From: Polyangiaceae bacterium
Lineage (GTDB): Bacteria; Myxococcota_A; Polyangia; Polyangiales; Polyangiaceae
Direction of reading: 5' to 3'
Length of the DNA: 64,000 nt
Assembly (NCBI GenBank): GCA_016719945.1
Contig: JADJYE010000001.1
Span: forward strand, 434,001-498,000
Shown here: positions 18,583 to 27,674 of the stretch, in pieces
How the letters are laid out: each line of letters begins with the position of its first letter
Position numbering within the stretch: the first letter of the stretch is position 1
Position numbers and translations under genes: made by a program
The notes under the pieces: model-generated
Database searches by the model: none
Told to the model about the DNA's origin: nothing
The model's input: the letters and a program-made list of their open reading frames with translations, nothing else

Positions 18583-19809
18583 CTACGCCCCGGGCGCGTC
18601 GAACAGCCCGATGCTGCCGCCGACCCAGGTGAGGTTCTTGTTCTGGTCGACGCCGAGCATCTTGCCGCGCGACAGCCGCACCAGGTTCATCACCAGCTCG
18701 GGGCGCGCTTGGTTGGGCGCGCGCAAGAACATCATCCGCACCTCGGCCTTCACCTGGCCCCCGCCGTCCGCCATGGGGATGCCCGGGTGATAGGTGATCT
18801 TGTCCTGGAGCAGCCAGCCGGCGCACTCTTCCTTGGGGATGGCCTTGAGGTCCTCGTGGGTGACGTCGACCTTCACGCCCGAGCCTGCGAAGGAGAAGAG
18901 CGGCTTGAGCACGTAGTCCTCCAGGTGCTCGGGCCAGTCGCCGCCGAGCGCCTCGAGGGTGCGCGCTCGCGGGACGGCGGGGTGCTCGATGTACGGCAGG
19001 GAGTACTTCGACACGATCCAGTACCAGTTGGGGTGCGAGCACCAGCTGACGTCGAGCGCGTCGGTGTAGCGGAAGGGCAGCTCGACGCCGGCCTTCGCGA
19101 GCTCGTCGAAGACGACGCGGTTGAAGATGCGCTTCACCGGCACGTGGACGCCGTCGCGATCGCGGAACAGGCGGTCGCCCTTCTTGATGAGCTTGGTCGG
19201 GCACACGGCGTCGATGCCGGTCAGCATCTTGGTGGCGAGGAAATCTGGGTAGGTCTTCTGCTGCTCGGGGTGCAGATCGAGCAGCACGACCTCGGCCGGG
19301 TCGTTGTCCGCCACGATCGCGGCCTGGAGGCGCTTCACGAACGCGTCGCGATCGAGGCCGCTGAAGAAGATCGTCCAAGGCTCCGATAGCCCGGGGATGC
19401 GGTCGCGCATCAGCTCGCCGATCACGTCGAGCTTCACGGCCATCAGCGCGTAGAGCGAGGGGAAGGCCTGCAGCTCGACGACTCGGCCGTCGAGGGTGCC
19501 GTCCGCGTGCTGCACGATCGCGAAGTCGACCTGGATGCAGTTCGGCAGCGGGTCGATGCCCGGCACGTCGAAGTCGGCCGGGATCGCGGCCTTCATCTTG
19601 TCGACGACGGACGGCTCGAGCACCTGATCGACGATCTCCCGCGCGTGCTTCGCGAGCCGATCGCGCAGCTGCCCTGGGATGAAGAAGGGCGTCTCCGCGA
19701 CCCGGTAGGGGATCGGGCAGCCGACCTTCTGCTCGAAGGCGCGCAAGAAGTCAGCGTAGAAGCCGTCGGTGTAGGCTCGGTTGAACGCAGAGCGGTATCG
19801 CGGGTCCAT
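18583..19809 (-). CDS. Putative ATP-grasp-type ligase-like protein
   Basis: The 408-residue product starts MDPRYRSAFNRAYTDGF; a further ATG lies four codons upstream. It has no signal or membrane segment. The C-terminal third looks like an ATP-grasp fold: YVLKPLFSFAGSGVKVDVT fits the nucleotide-binding lysine and glycine-rich loop, GWLLQDKITYHPGIP and QVKAEVRMMFL fit the metal-binding region, and GKMLGVDQNKNLTWVGG fits the closing segment. The order recalls glutathionylspermidine-synthase-like proteins. The substrate cannot be told. It stands alone, with divergent and convergent neighbours. Confidence 0.55.
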   Translation of the reverse strand: MDPRYRSAFNRAYTDGFYADFLRAFEQKVGCPIPYRVAETPFFIPGQLRDRLAKHAREIVDQVLEPSVVDKMKAAIPADFDVPGIDPLPNCIQVDFAIVQHADGTLDGRVVELQAFPSLYALMAVKLDVIGELMRDRIPGLSEPWTIFFSGLDRDAFVKRLQAAIVADNDPAEVVLLDLHPEQQKTYPDFLATKMLTGIDAVCPTKLIKKGDRLFRDRDGVHVPVKRIFNRVVFDELAKAGVELPFRYTDALDVSWCSHPNWYWIVSKYSLPYIEHPAVPRARTLEALGGDWPEHLEDYVLKPLFSFAGSGVKVDVTHEDLKAIPKEECAGWLLQDKITYHPGIPMADGGGQVKAEVRMMFLRAPNQARPELVMNLVRLSRGKMLGVDQNKNLTWVGGSIGLFDAPGA

Positions 19810-19859
19810 GGGTCTTCGCACCTTTTTCGTATCACGCCTGGGTGCTAAGCTGCGCGCCC

Positions 19860-20150
19860 ATGAAGCACCTGACCCTCGTCGCGCTCGCGGCGCTCAGCGC
19901 CGCCGCCCTCTCGGGCTGCAACTCCCTCACCGAGCCGAACCAGTACAAGGTGGTGAAGGAGCGACGCGACAGCGCCCCCGCCCCCCCCAAGGCGGACAAC
20001 AACCAGGGCAGCGTGGTGCTCAACGTGGGGGACGCGAACGCCCCCAAGGCCCAGCCCGGCCAGCTCCAGAAGCCCGAGGCGATGAAGGCCAACGTCCCCG
20101 CCAAGCAGCCGCAGCCCGCTCAGCCGGCGGCTGGCAGCTGCGGCGAGTGA
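19860..20150 (+). CDS. Small lipoprotein
   Basis: This 96-residue product begins MKHLTLVALAALSAAALSGC, a clear lipoprotein signal with the lipid Cys at residue 20. The mature part is hydrophilic and Pro/Ala/Lys/Gln-rich, ending PAAGSCGE, so it is probably disordered. The stop overlaps the GTG start of the acyl-CoA dehydrogenase gene, so the two may be translationally coupled. Function unknown. Confidence 0.7.
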   Translation: MKHLTLVALAALSAAALSGCNSLTEPNQYKVVKERRDSAPAPPKADNNQGSVVLNVGDANAPKAQPGQLQKPEAMKANVPAKQPQPAQPAAGSCGE

Positions 20151-21295
20151 GCAGCGAGCTCATCTTCGAGACCGCGGAGCACACGGCGCTGCGCGAGCAG
20201 GCGCGCCGCTTCGCGCGCACGCACATCCGGCCGCACGCACACGCGTGGGACGAGGCCGAGGAGTTCCCGCGCGAGCTGTACCGCGCCGCGGGTGAGGCCG
20301 GCATCCTCGGCACGAGCTACCCCGAGGAGCTGGGCGGGTCGGGGGGCGACGTCTCTCACGTCCACGCCATCAGCGAAGAGCTGGTCCTCGAAGGGCACAG
20401 CGTGGGAGCGGTCGTCGGCATCGGCAGCCACGGCATCGCCCTGCCCCCCATCGTGCGGGTCGGCACCGACGCGCAGAAGCGTAAGTATGTGCCGCCGGTC
20501 CTGCGCGGCGAGAAGATCGCGGCCCTCGCCATCACCGAGCCCGGCGGCGGCAGCGACGTCGCGAGCCTGGCGACGCGCGCCGAGCGCGACGGCGACCACT
20601 ACGTGGTCACCGGCAGCAAGATGTTCATCACCTCCGGCTGCCGCGCCGACTTCGTCACCACGGCGGTGCGCACCGGGGGCCCTGGCCACGGCGGCGTCAG
20701 CCTGCTCGTGATCGAGAGCGACACGCCTGGCTTCCAGGTCTCCAAGCGCCTGAAGAAGACCGGCTGGCGCGCGTCCGACACGGCCGAGATCACCTTCGAT
20801 CGCTGCCGCGTCCCGGTGGCCAACCTGATCGGCGAAGAGAACCAGGGCTTCGTGCCCATCATGATGAACTTCGCGACCGAGCGCATCTTCCTCGCGGGCC
20901 AGTGCGTCGCGATCGCCGAGCTCTGCTACCGGGAGTCGATCGCCTACGCCCGCGAGCGCAAGGCGTTCGGCAAGCCGCTCTCGGGCTTCCAGGTGACGCG
21001 TCACAAGCTCGCCGACATGGCCACGGAGATCGCCGCCGCGCGCGGGCTGCTCGAGGCGTGCATCGCTCGGCACCTGCGCGGCGACAACGTGACCAACCTC
21101 GCCGCCAAGGCGAAGAACTGCGCGACCGACATGCTCATGTTCGTCGCGGACGAGGCCGTGCAGATCCACGGCGGCTATGGCTACATGCGCGAGACGCTCG
21201 TCGAGCGGCTGTGGCGTGACGCGCGCCTCTACCCGATCGGCGGGGGCACGCGCGAGATCATGAACGAGCTCATTTCCAAGACCGAGGGATATTGA
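20147..21295 (+). CDS. Acyl-CoA dehydrogenase
   Basis: This FAD enzyme of fatty-acid or branched-chain amino-acid oxidation forms the alpha-beta double bond of acyl-CoA. Seen are the FAD/substrate motif AALAITEPGGGSDVASL, ITSGCRADF, GWRASDTAEITFDRCRVP, the AYARERKAFGKPLSGFQ helix and the C-terminal QIHGGYGYMRETLVERLWRD. The IHGGYGY context is typical of the family. About 382 residues, full length. The GTG start at 20147 overlaps the upstream TGA, and the stop overlaps the next gene's ATG by one base (TGATG). Confidence 0.93.
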   Translation: MSSELIFETAEHTALREQARRFARTHIRPHAHAWDEAEEFPRELYRAAGEAGILGTSYPEELGGSGGDVSHVHAISEELVLEGHSVGAVVGIGSHGIALPPIVRVGTDAQKRKYVPPVLRGEKIAALAITEPGGGSDVASLATRAERDGDHYVVTGSKMFITSGCRADFVTTAVRTGGPGHGGVSLLVIESDTPGFQVSKRLKKTGWRASDTAEITFDRCRVPVANLIGEENQGFVPIMMNFATERIFLAGQCVAIAELCYRESIAYARERKAFGKPLSGFQVTRHKLADMATEIAAARGLLEACIARHLRGDNVTNLAAKAKNCATDMLMFVADEAVQIHGGYGYMRETLVERLWRDARLYPIGGGTREIMNELISKTEGY

Positions 21296-21882
21296 TGCAC
21301 GCTTCGATGGCCCAGCGCGTGGTCGCGCTCGCGGCGCTGTTTACGCTCTCTGCCTGCGGCTCGAGCGGTGAAGGCGCCACCTCCGCCAAGCCCAGCGCCA
21401 CCGCGCCCGCCCCGGGGGCGACCGGCGCCACCGACGTTCGCCCGAGCTCGCTCACGTGGACCGCGCCTGCGGGCTTCACGCTGGCGCCCTCCCCTTCGCC
21501 GATGCGCCTCGCGACCTACAAGATCGCGAAGGTCGCCGGCGACGCGGAGGACGCGGAGATGACCGTCAGCCAGGTCGGCGGCGGGCTCGAGAGCAACATG
21601 GCCCGCTGGAAAGGTCAGGTCGCGGACGGCGCCGTCCGCGAGGAGACCACCGTCGACGTCGGCAACCTCAAGGTCTCGATCCTGTGGGTCGAGGGGACCT
21701 ACAAGGGAATGGGCGGTCCGAACGCTCCCGCCGCCGCGAAGGGTGAATACGCCTTGCTCGGCGCGGGCGTCGCGTCGGGCCAGGGCGCGGAGCACTACTT
21801 CAAGATCACCGGCCCGAAGAAGACGGTGGAGGCGGCTCGCCCCGCGTTCGAAGAGCTCGTGAAGAGCTTCGCCGCGAAGTAG
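21295..21882 (+). CDS. Lipoprotein, last gene of the dehydrogenase operon
   Basis: The 195-residue product begins with a signal ending AALFTLSACGSSG, the lipobox Cys. The mature domain reads LTWTAPAGFTLAPSPSPMRLATYKI and contains a MTVSQVGGG segment, like periplasmic proteins of unknown function in Planctomycetes and Myxococcota. It starts on the last base of the acyl-CoA dehydrogenase stop codon, so coupling is expected. Function unknown. Confidence 0.7.
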   Translation: MHASMAQRVVALAALFTLSACGSSGEGATSAKPSATAPAPGATGATDVRPSSLTWTAPAGFTLAPSPSPMRLATYKIAKVAGDAEDAEMTVSQVGGGLESNMARWKGQVADGAVREETTVDVGNLKVSILWVEGTYKGMGGPNAPAAAKGEYALLGAGVASGQGAEHYFKITGPKKTVEAARPAFEELVKSFAAK

Positions 21883-21997
21883 CCGGCGCCCCGACGCGCA
21901 GCTCTTCGCGCAGTTCCTCGCAGACAGAGAGGCGTTCCTGAGGTAGGATAGGGACGCCTCAGGCGGTTTTTGCCCCTTTTCTTTTGCGAGGTTGTTG

Positions 21998-23497
21998 ATG
22001 AAGCGTCTCCTCCTTGGCCTCGTCGCGACGGGGGGCCTGCTCGCGGGCTGCTCTGCAGGTACGCAAGACGGCACCGGCGCCGGCACCACCACCGACGGAG
22101 GAGGACCCTCGAGCGGTGGCAGCCCGTCCAACGGCGGCAGCCCGTCGACCGGTGGCAGCCCTTCGACCGGCGGCTCGACTGGCCAGTTCACCGACGGCGG
22201 CGGCGGCATGGGCGGTGAGGGCGGTGGCCCTCCCATCAACCCCTGCGGCACCGAGTGCGGGCCAGAGGAGCTGTGCGACGGCATCCACAAGGGCCTCGAC
22301 GACGACTGCGACGGCACGGTCGACGAGGGCTGCGCGTGCGGCGCCGGCCAGGCCTCGAGCTGCTTCAAGGGCGACCCCTCGTACCGGGACGACGCCGGCT
22401 GCAACCCCGGCACGATGTACTGCTCCGAGCTCGGCGACTGGGGCCCCTGCATGGGCGGCAACCACGCCACCGACGACTGCTTCGCGGCCGACCCGCTCGG
22501 CTGCCACCCGATCAACGTGGTGCCGTTCGGCACCTCCGACTTGACCTCGGGGACCGGTAACTTCGACGACAACGCCGACGCGGGCAGCAGCACGTACACG
22601 GTGACCTGCCCGATGGGCGTCACCCCGTGCCCGACCCCGAACGGCAGCGACTACACCCCGCTGCAGTCGGGCGAATACACCGTGACGTACACGAAGACGG
22701 TCGGCGGGGTGCCCGCCGAGTGCACCTTCCCGCTCTACGTCGGCGCGCCGGGGCTGCGCGTCGAGCTCTCGTGGAACTTCACGTCGCCCTCGGTCGACCT
22801 CGACCTGCACATGAAGAAGCCGATGAGCACCCTGCCCTGGGCCATCGGCGGCGCCGAGCAAGACTGCGGCTTCGCGAACTGCAAGAGCTACAACTTCCTG
22901 CCGCAGGGCGGCAGCGCGCCCAACTGGTTCCCGGCCGGCAACGTGCCGCCCGATCCGGTCAACTGGTTCTTGGACCCGGTCTTCGAGGCCAACAGCTGCT
23001 ACTTCGCGCCGCGCGGCGCCGGCCAGGACTGGCAAGACGGCAACCAGGGCTGCCACAGCCCGCGCCTCGACCTCGACAACATCTCGTGCACCCCGACGGT
23101 CGTCGACCCGCAGAGCTCGAGCTTCTGCGCGCCCGAGAACATCAACGTCGACTTCCCCCCGAAGGACCAGTGGATGCGCATCGGCGTGCACCACTACAGC
23201 CACAGCTCGGGGCAGAACGTGATGCCGAACGTGAAGATCTTCTGCCACGGCGCGCTCGCCGCCGATCTGGGGACCGCGGGCTTCTACGACCCCGAGGCGC
23301 CCTTCACCTGGAACGCCTCGAGCGACGTGAACAAGATGTGGCTCGTCGCCGACGTGCTCTTCCGCGAGGACGAGTGCGTGCGCGAGTGCATCGTCGAGCC
23401 GCTGTACCTCGCGCCCTCCGATCAGAAGCTCCCCATCGTGCTGACGAACGCCCAATACACGGCCGGCAACGGCCCGCCGTACCCTCCAGTTCCCTGA
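21998..23497 (+). CDS. MopE-like lipoprotein, paralogue 1
   Basis: The signal MKRLLLGLVATGGLLAGCSAG ends in a lipobox. A Gly/Ser/Thr linker of GGSPSNGGSPSTGGS repeats follows, then PCGTECGPEELCDG and LDDDCDGTVDEGCACG, the 'DDDCDG.VDEGC' metal-binding-like motif named after MopE. The large C-terminal domain, with conserved Cys and segments like LRVELSWNFTSPSVDLDLHM, is beta-rich. A DCGFANCKSYNF pattern and several Cys suggest disulfides on the cell surface. It is about 70% alike by eye to the next gene, so the pair is a tandem duplication. Confidence 0.8.
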   Translation: MKRLLLGLVATGGLLAGCSAGTQDGTGAGTTTDGGGPSSGGSPSNGGSPSTGGSPSTGGSTGQFTDGGGGMGGEGGGPPINPCGTECGPEELCDGIHKGLDDDCDGTVDEGCACGAGQASSCFKGDPSYRDDAGCNPGTMYCSELGDWGPCMGGNHATDDCFAADPLGCHPINVVPFGTSDLTSGTGNFDDNADAGSSTYTVTCPMGVTPCPTPNGSDYTPLQSGEYTVTYTKTVGGVPAECTFPLYVGAPGLRVELSWNFTSPSVDLDLHMKKPMSTLPWAIGGAEQDCGFANCKSYNFLPQGGSAPNWFPAGNVPPDPVNWFLDPVFEANSCYFAPRGAGQDWQDGNQGCHSPRLDLDNISCTPTVVDPQSSSFCAPENINVDFPPKDQWMRIGVHHYSHSSGQNVMPNVKIFCHGALAADLGTAGFYDPEAPFTWNASSDVNKMWLVADVLFREDECVRECIVEPLYLAPSDQKLPIVLTNAQYTAGNGPPYPPVP

Positions 23498-23548
23498 TCC
23501 TTCCCGTTCCCTGATCTTTCCCGCACTCACCGAAAGGGACGCCCCTTC

Positions 23549-25027
23549 ATGAAGCGCTGCTTGTCTTTGCTCGTGGGTCTTACCGTCGCTGCGTGCTCTG
23601 CCGGCACCGGCGGCACGGGCGCCAGCTCCAACAACGGCGGCGGGCCCGGCTCGGGTGCCGGTGGCTCCGGCAACGGCGGGGACCCGTCGAACGGCGGCAG
23701 CCCCTCGAACGGCGGCAGCACCGGCCAGTTCACCGACGGCGGCGGCGGCACCGGCGCCGAGGGCGGCGGCCCGCCCATCAACCCGTGCGGCACCGAGTGC
23801 GGTCCGACCGAGCTGTGCGACGGCGCCAACAAGGGCCTCGACGACGACTGCGACGGGTCGGTCGACGAGGGCTGCCCGTGCACCGCGGGCCAGGCCTCGA
23901 GCTGCTTCAAGGGCGACCCCTCGTACATCGACGACCTGGGCTGCAACCCCGGCACGATGTACTGCTCCGAGCTCGGCGACTGGGGCCCCTGCACCGGCGG
24001 CAACCACGCGACCGACAACTGCTTCTCCGCCGACCCTCAGGGCTGCCACCCGATCAACGTCGTGCCGTTCGGCACGATCGACCTCTCTTCGGGCGCCGGC
24101 AACTTCGACGACGGCGCAGACACCGAGAGCTACACCGTCACCTGTCCGCCGGGCGTCAACCCCTGCCCCACGCCGAACGGCACCGACTACACCCCGCTGC
24201 AGTCGGGTGAATACACGGTCACGTACACGAAGACCGACAACGGCGTCACCTCGGAGTGCACCTTCCCGCTCTACGTGGGCGCACCCGGCCTGCGCGTCGA
24301 GCTGACCTGGAACTTCCAGTCGAGCTCGACGATCGACCTCGACCTGCACATGCACAAGCCGATGAACACCCTGCCGTGGGTGACGGGCGGCGCCGAGCAG
24401 GACTGCGGCTTCGCGAACTGCCGCGCCTACAACTTCATCACCGGCGACTCCGACGCGCCGAACTGGTTCATGAACGGCAACCCGCCGGACGCGGTCAACT
24501 GGTACGAAAACCCCGTCTTCGACGCGAACTCCTGCTATTTCGCGCCGCGCGGCGAGGGCCAAGACTGGATCGACGCCGGCATGGGCTGCCACAACCCGCG
24601 CCTCGATCTCGACAACATCTCGTGCACCCCGTCGGTCTCCGACCCGTCGAGCTACAGCTTCTGCGCGCCGGAGAACATCAACGTCGACTTCCCCCCGAAG
24701 GACCAGTGGACGCGCATCGGGGTGCACTACTACCCGGGCACCAGCTCGTTCACCGGCACGGTCACCCCGAGCGTCAAGATCTTCTGCAACGGCGCGCTCG
24801 CCGCGGAGCTCGGGGAGCTGGGCTACGCCAACCCGGTCACGCTCAACGGCCCCGCCGACGAGAACAAGATGTGGCTCGTCGCCGACGTCCTCTTCCGCGA
24901 GGACGAGTGCGTCTCCGAGTGCATCGTCGAGCCGCTGAAGCTCGCACCGACCGAGAACCCGGTCATCTTCACGGCGGCGCAATACGGCGCGAACGCCGGT
25001 CCGCCCTACCCGCCGGTCCCGCAGTGA
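23549..25027 (+). CDS. MopE-like lipoprotein, paralogue 2
   Basis: This 492-residue sister of the gene just upstream has a lipoprotein signal ending LTVAACSAG, a shorter Gly/Ser/Asn linker, PCGTECGPTELCDG and LDDDCDGSVDEGCPC. Its C-terminal domain is collinear with the first (for example ELTWNFQSSSTIDLDLHMH, and ENINVDFPPKDQW in both). The divergence is mainly in linkers, so selection has kept the domain. The two are 51 bases apart and in one direction, likely co-transcribed. A short hairpin follows its stop. Confidence 0.8.
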   Translation: MKRCLSLLVGLTVAACSAGTGGTGASSNNGGGPGSGAGGSGNGGDPSNGGSPSNGGSTGQFTDGGGGTGAEGGGPPINPCGTECGPTELCDGANKGLDDDCDGSVDEGCPCTAGQASSCFKGDPSYIDDLGCNPGTMYCSELGDWGPCTGGNHATDNCFSADPQGCHPINVVPFGTIDLSSGAGNFDDGADTESYTVTCPPGVNPCPTPNGTDYTPLQSGEYTVTYTKTDNGVTSECTFPLYVGAPGLRVELTWNFQSSSTIDLDLHMHKPMNTLPWVTGGAEQDCGFANCRAYNFITGDSDAPNWFMNGNPPDAVNWYENPVFDANSCYFAPRGEGQDWIDAGMGCHNPRLDLDNISCTPSVSDPSSYSFCAPENINVDFPPKDQWTRIGVHYYPGTSSFTGTVTPSVKIFCNGALAAELGELGYANPVTLNGPADENKMWLVADVLFREDECVSECIVEPLKLAPTENPVIFTAAQYGANAGPPYPPVPQ

Positions 25028-25042
25028 CACAGCCGTGCCGAT

Positions 25043-25060
25043 CGTGAGCGAAGGCTCACG
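25043..25060 (+). terminator. Weak hairpin after the MopE-like pair
   Basis: CGTGAGC pairs perfectly with GCTCACG around a GAAG loop, 15 bases after the stop. There is no T run, so it could be a weak terminator or an RNA-stabilising stem. Confidence 0.4.
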
Positions 25061-25077
25061 GGCCTGAAGGATCGAGA

Positions 25078-25113
25078 GGACCACGAGGGGATCATGGCTG
25101 AGCGTCGTGGTCC
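25078..25113 (+). promoter_or_regulatory. Hairpin enclosing the start codon of the YkgJ gene
   Basis: GGACCACGA at 25078-25086 pairs perfectly with TCGTGGTCC at 25105-25113. The 18-base loop holds the ribosome-site-like GGGG and the ATG at 25094. Closing this stem would hide the start site, so translational control is possible. An alternative pairing, GAGGGG with CCCCTC, would also cover the ribosome site. Confidence 0.45.
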
Positions 25114-25645
25114 CCTCGGTCCTTTGTGGGAGCAGGTCGACGCCGCCTACGCCCACGTGCGCGAGGCCTCGCCCGGGGCGCTCGCCTGCCGCGCCGGCTG
25201 CGCGGACTGCTGCGTCTCCGGGCTGACCATCGGCGCCGAGGAGGTGGCGGTGATCGCCAACCACCTCGCTTCGCTCTCGCGCGACGAGCGCGAGCGGCTG
25301 CGCGCGCTCGTCGCGCGGCCCGAGACGACCTGGTGCCTGCTGCTAGACGACGACATGGGCTGCTCGATCTACCCGGCGCGGCCGACCGTGTGCCGGGTGT
25401 TCGGCCTCCCGATCCGGACGGACAGCGACCCGGACGACCGCCGCCACCTCCCGCTCTACGACCGGCCGAGGGCCTCGGCGCGTGTGGTCGGCACCTGCCA
25501 CAAGAACTTCATCACCGAGGACCTCGAGCGGCTCGACCCCCGCTCGGTGGTCGACGACCGGGGCCTGTGGGCCGTACGGGGTCCAACGATCGGCGCCGAG
25601 CCGGTGGGCCTGCTCGACGCGGTGCGGCGGCTGCTCTCGGCCTGA
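25094..25645 (+). CDS. YkgJ-family Cys-cluster protein
   Basis: The 183-residue product has LACRAGCADCCVSG near the N-terminus, matching the CxxxCxxCC signature of the YkgJ family, then CSIYPARPTVCRVFGLP and a late CHKNF, which supply further metal ligands. The family is thought to bind zinc or an iron-sulfur cluster; its reaction is unknown. It is cytosolic, with no signal peptide. It is probably transcribed alone, with the start codon within a hairpin. Confidence 0.85.
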   Translation: MAERRGPLGPLWEQVDAAYAHVREASPGALACRAGCADCCVSGLTIGAEEVAVIANHLASLSRDERERLRALVARPETTWCLLLDDDMGCSIYPARPTVCRVFGLPIRTDSDPDDRRHLPLYDRPRASARVVGTCHKNFITEDLERLDPRSVVDDRGLWAVRGPTIGAEPVGLLDAVRRLLSA

Positions 25646-25779
25646 TCGCCCGCGCGAAGGCTGCGGCGCCGGGCGCGCAGTTTGCGCAAGCGGTCGGGGA
25701 TCCTCGGATGATCAGCGGTCCGACGCGTCGCCGCCGTCCGACGAGAGGTAGGAACGTTTGATGCTTCAGGCGGTTCAAT

Positions 25780-26661
25780 ATGGGAAAGCGAGCCATGACC
25801 CCCGACGAGTCGGAGCGAGCGCTCCAGAAGAAGGACAAGCTCGGCCACGTCGCGAACGACGTCATCGACGCCTCGGTCGGTGCGGTGGCGGGCGGCGCGC
25901 TGGGTATCCTCGCGGGCCCGGTGGGGATGGTCGCGGGCGCGGCGGTCGGCGCCATCGCCGGGGGACTGCTCGGTCACCAGGCCGACAACGAGCGCCACGA
26001 GAGGGAGGATCGCACCTCGGAGATCGACGACATCAGCGTCGAAGGCGAGTTCTTCGGAGCGAAGAAGGGCGTGGGGATCTCCTCTTCGCCCCCGCCGCCG
26101 GAGGGTGAGCACTCGTTCGAGGCGCTCGCGGTGTTGGCGAGAGAGCACCGCGAGATGGAGCGTGTGGCCTTGGCGTTCGAGGCTTGGGCGACCCGGCTCA
26201 AGCCCGACGCGGCAGAAGATCCGCGCCCCCAGTGCGCGCGCTTCGTGGACTTCTTCCGGGCGTTCGTGGCGGACGTGCACCACGCGAAGGAGGAGGGCAT
26301 CTTGTTCGAGGTGCTCGACCGCACGGGGTTCTCGCGGCAGAGCGGCCCGATCTCGGTGATGGCGCACGAGCACAACGTGCTCGACGGCATCTTGCTGGAG
26401 ATCGAGGAGCTCGCGAAGGGTGGCTGGGGAGCCGCTGAGCTCCCGCGGCTGCAGGAGCGCGTGCAGACCTACGCCGACGTACTCCGGCGCCACATCCAGA
26501 AGGAGGAGACGGTCCTCTACCCGATGGCCGAAGCGCGGATGTCGCCCCCCTCGAAGCGCGAGGTGGACGTGCGGTGCGCGACATTCACGGAGCAGAACGA
26601 GGAGGCCGCGCAGCTCGCCCGCTCCTTGGCGCGCGAGCTGGTGACGCCGAGCAGGGCCTAA
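25780..26661 (+). CDS. Hemerythrin-like protein with glycine-zipper N-terminus
   Basis: Residues 25-70 are a glycine zipper (VGAVAGGALGILAGPVGMVAG, then AAVGAIAGGLLGH), which may associate with membranes. Residues from about 120 form an HHE four-helix bundle: LAREHREMERV, VADVHHAKEEGILFE, MAHEHNVLDGILLEIEEL and RRHIQKEETVLYP supply the His/Glu ligands of a di-iron site. Such domains sense or bind oxygen or nitric oxide. The alternative start is ATG 25795. It overlaps the convergent PLP-enzyme gene by four bases at the stops. Confidence 0.85.
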   Translation: MGKRAMTPDESERALQKKDKLGHVANDVIDASVGAVAGGALGILAGPVGMVAGAAVGAIAGGLLGHQADNERHEREDRTSEIDDISVEGEFFGAKKGVGISSSPPPPEGEHSFEALAVLAREHREMERVALAFEAWATRLKPDAAEDPRPQCARFVDFFRAFVADVHHAKEEGILFEVLDRTGFSRQSGPISVMAHEHNVLDGILLEIEELAKGGWGAAELPRLQERVQTYADVLRRHIQKEETVLYPMAEARMSPPSKREVDVRCATFTEQNEEAAQLARSLARELVTPSRA

Positions 26662-27674
26662 CCCCTCGGCTCGCGGCCGGTGGTCGACAGCGTGTTCCAG
26701 AACAGGAGGGTCTCCCCCGGGCGCTCGGCCACGATCCGCTCGAGGGCGGCCATCGCCTTGCCCGAATACGTGACCTCTCCAGCCGCGCCGAAGACCTCAC
26801 CATAACGGCGCGCGCCCAGCTCTGCCTCGGGCGTCGAGAAGCCATACCCGCCGCCGATGAAGCGGTGGTCCATCTCCAGGCGGGGACGCGCGACCGGTCG
26901 CGTGAGCCCCTCGCGGCGGAGTAGCCGCTGGGTCCCCGAGAGCAGCGCGCGCAGCGTGAGCGGGTTGGAGACGAGCAGGTCGGTGATGCGCACGGCCGTC
27001 ACGACGGTCGGCCAGCCGAGGATCGCTGCGCCGAGCGCGAGGCCGACCGCCGTACCCCCGCTGCCGCAGGCGACGATGATGCGATCGGGGCGCGGGACCT
27101 CGCCTCGCTCGACCTGGGCCGCGAGCTCGAGCAGCGCGTCGACGTAGGCGACGTTGAGCAGCGGGGTCGACGCGCCGGGGGGCACGAACAGCGCCTTCGG
27201 CTCCCCGCGCAGGACGCCGATTGTCTTGAAGGCGGTGCGCAGGTACCCGCCGGCTTTGAGGAGGTGGCCGTCCGCGCGCTCGTCGAGCAGGAGCGCCTCG
27301 TCGACGAAGGGCGTCCACGGCTGGTCGAACAGGACGGCGTCGACCTCGAAGCCCTCGGCGTGCCCGTGGACACACAGGCTCGTCACCTGGGTCGAGCCGA
27401 GGCCGCCGACGGTGACGATGCGGCGGGCGCCCTTGGACCGCGCGAGGCCCAGCAGCCACTCCCAGCGGCGGACCTTGTTGCCGCCATAACGGGGCGAGAC
27501 GACGTCGTCGCGCTTGGCCCACACGCGCTCGCCGAGCGCGGGCACGCGCTCGACCGGGGTCGGCCGCGCCGCCAGGGAGATGAAGGGGCGGCGCGCGAGC
27601 CCGGGGGCGACGTCGAAGAGCGGCAGGTCCACGCGTGAAGGAGTAGCACGAGGCGTGGTACCGTCCCCAGCCAT
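26658..27674 (-). CDS. PLP-dependent enzyme, D-cysteine desulfhydrase / ACC deaminase family
   Basis: The fold-type II PLP enzyme shows LWAKRDD-like AKRDDVVSPRYGGNKVRRWEW, where the Lys after GGN binds PLP. IVTVGGLGSTQVTSL follows, then a phosphate loop ACGSGGTAVGLALG, and a C-terminal EVTYSGKAMAAL. These match D-cysteine desulfhydrase and ACC deaminase, which release ammonia from small amino acids. The ORF's ATG at 27674 overlaps serC's ATG in a CCATGG palindrome; a GTG near 27634 (VDLPLFDVAPG) is a likelier start. The exact substrate cannot be told. Confidence 0.85.
   Translation of the reverse strand: MAGDGTTPRATPSRVDLPLFDVAPGLARRPFISLAARPTPVERVPALGERVWAKRDDVVSPRYGGNKVRRWEWLLGLARSKGARRIVTVGGLGSTQVTSLCVHGHAEGFEVDAVLFDQPWTPFVDEALLLDERADGHLLKAGGYLRTAFKTIGVLRGEPKALFVPPGASTPLLNVAYVDALLELAAQVERGEVPRPDRIIVACGSGGTAVGLALGAAILGWPTVVTAVRITDLLVSNPLTLRALLSGTQRLLRREGLTRPVARPRLEMDHRFIGGGYGFSTPEAELGARRYGEVFGAAGEVTYSGKAMAALERIVAERPGETLLFWNTLSTTGREPRG

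Noticed and set aside
18113..19378. ORF with GIGVGVG repeats on the minus strand
   Set aside because: It is out of frame with the ATP-grasp-like gene and simply translates the hexamer array.
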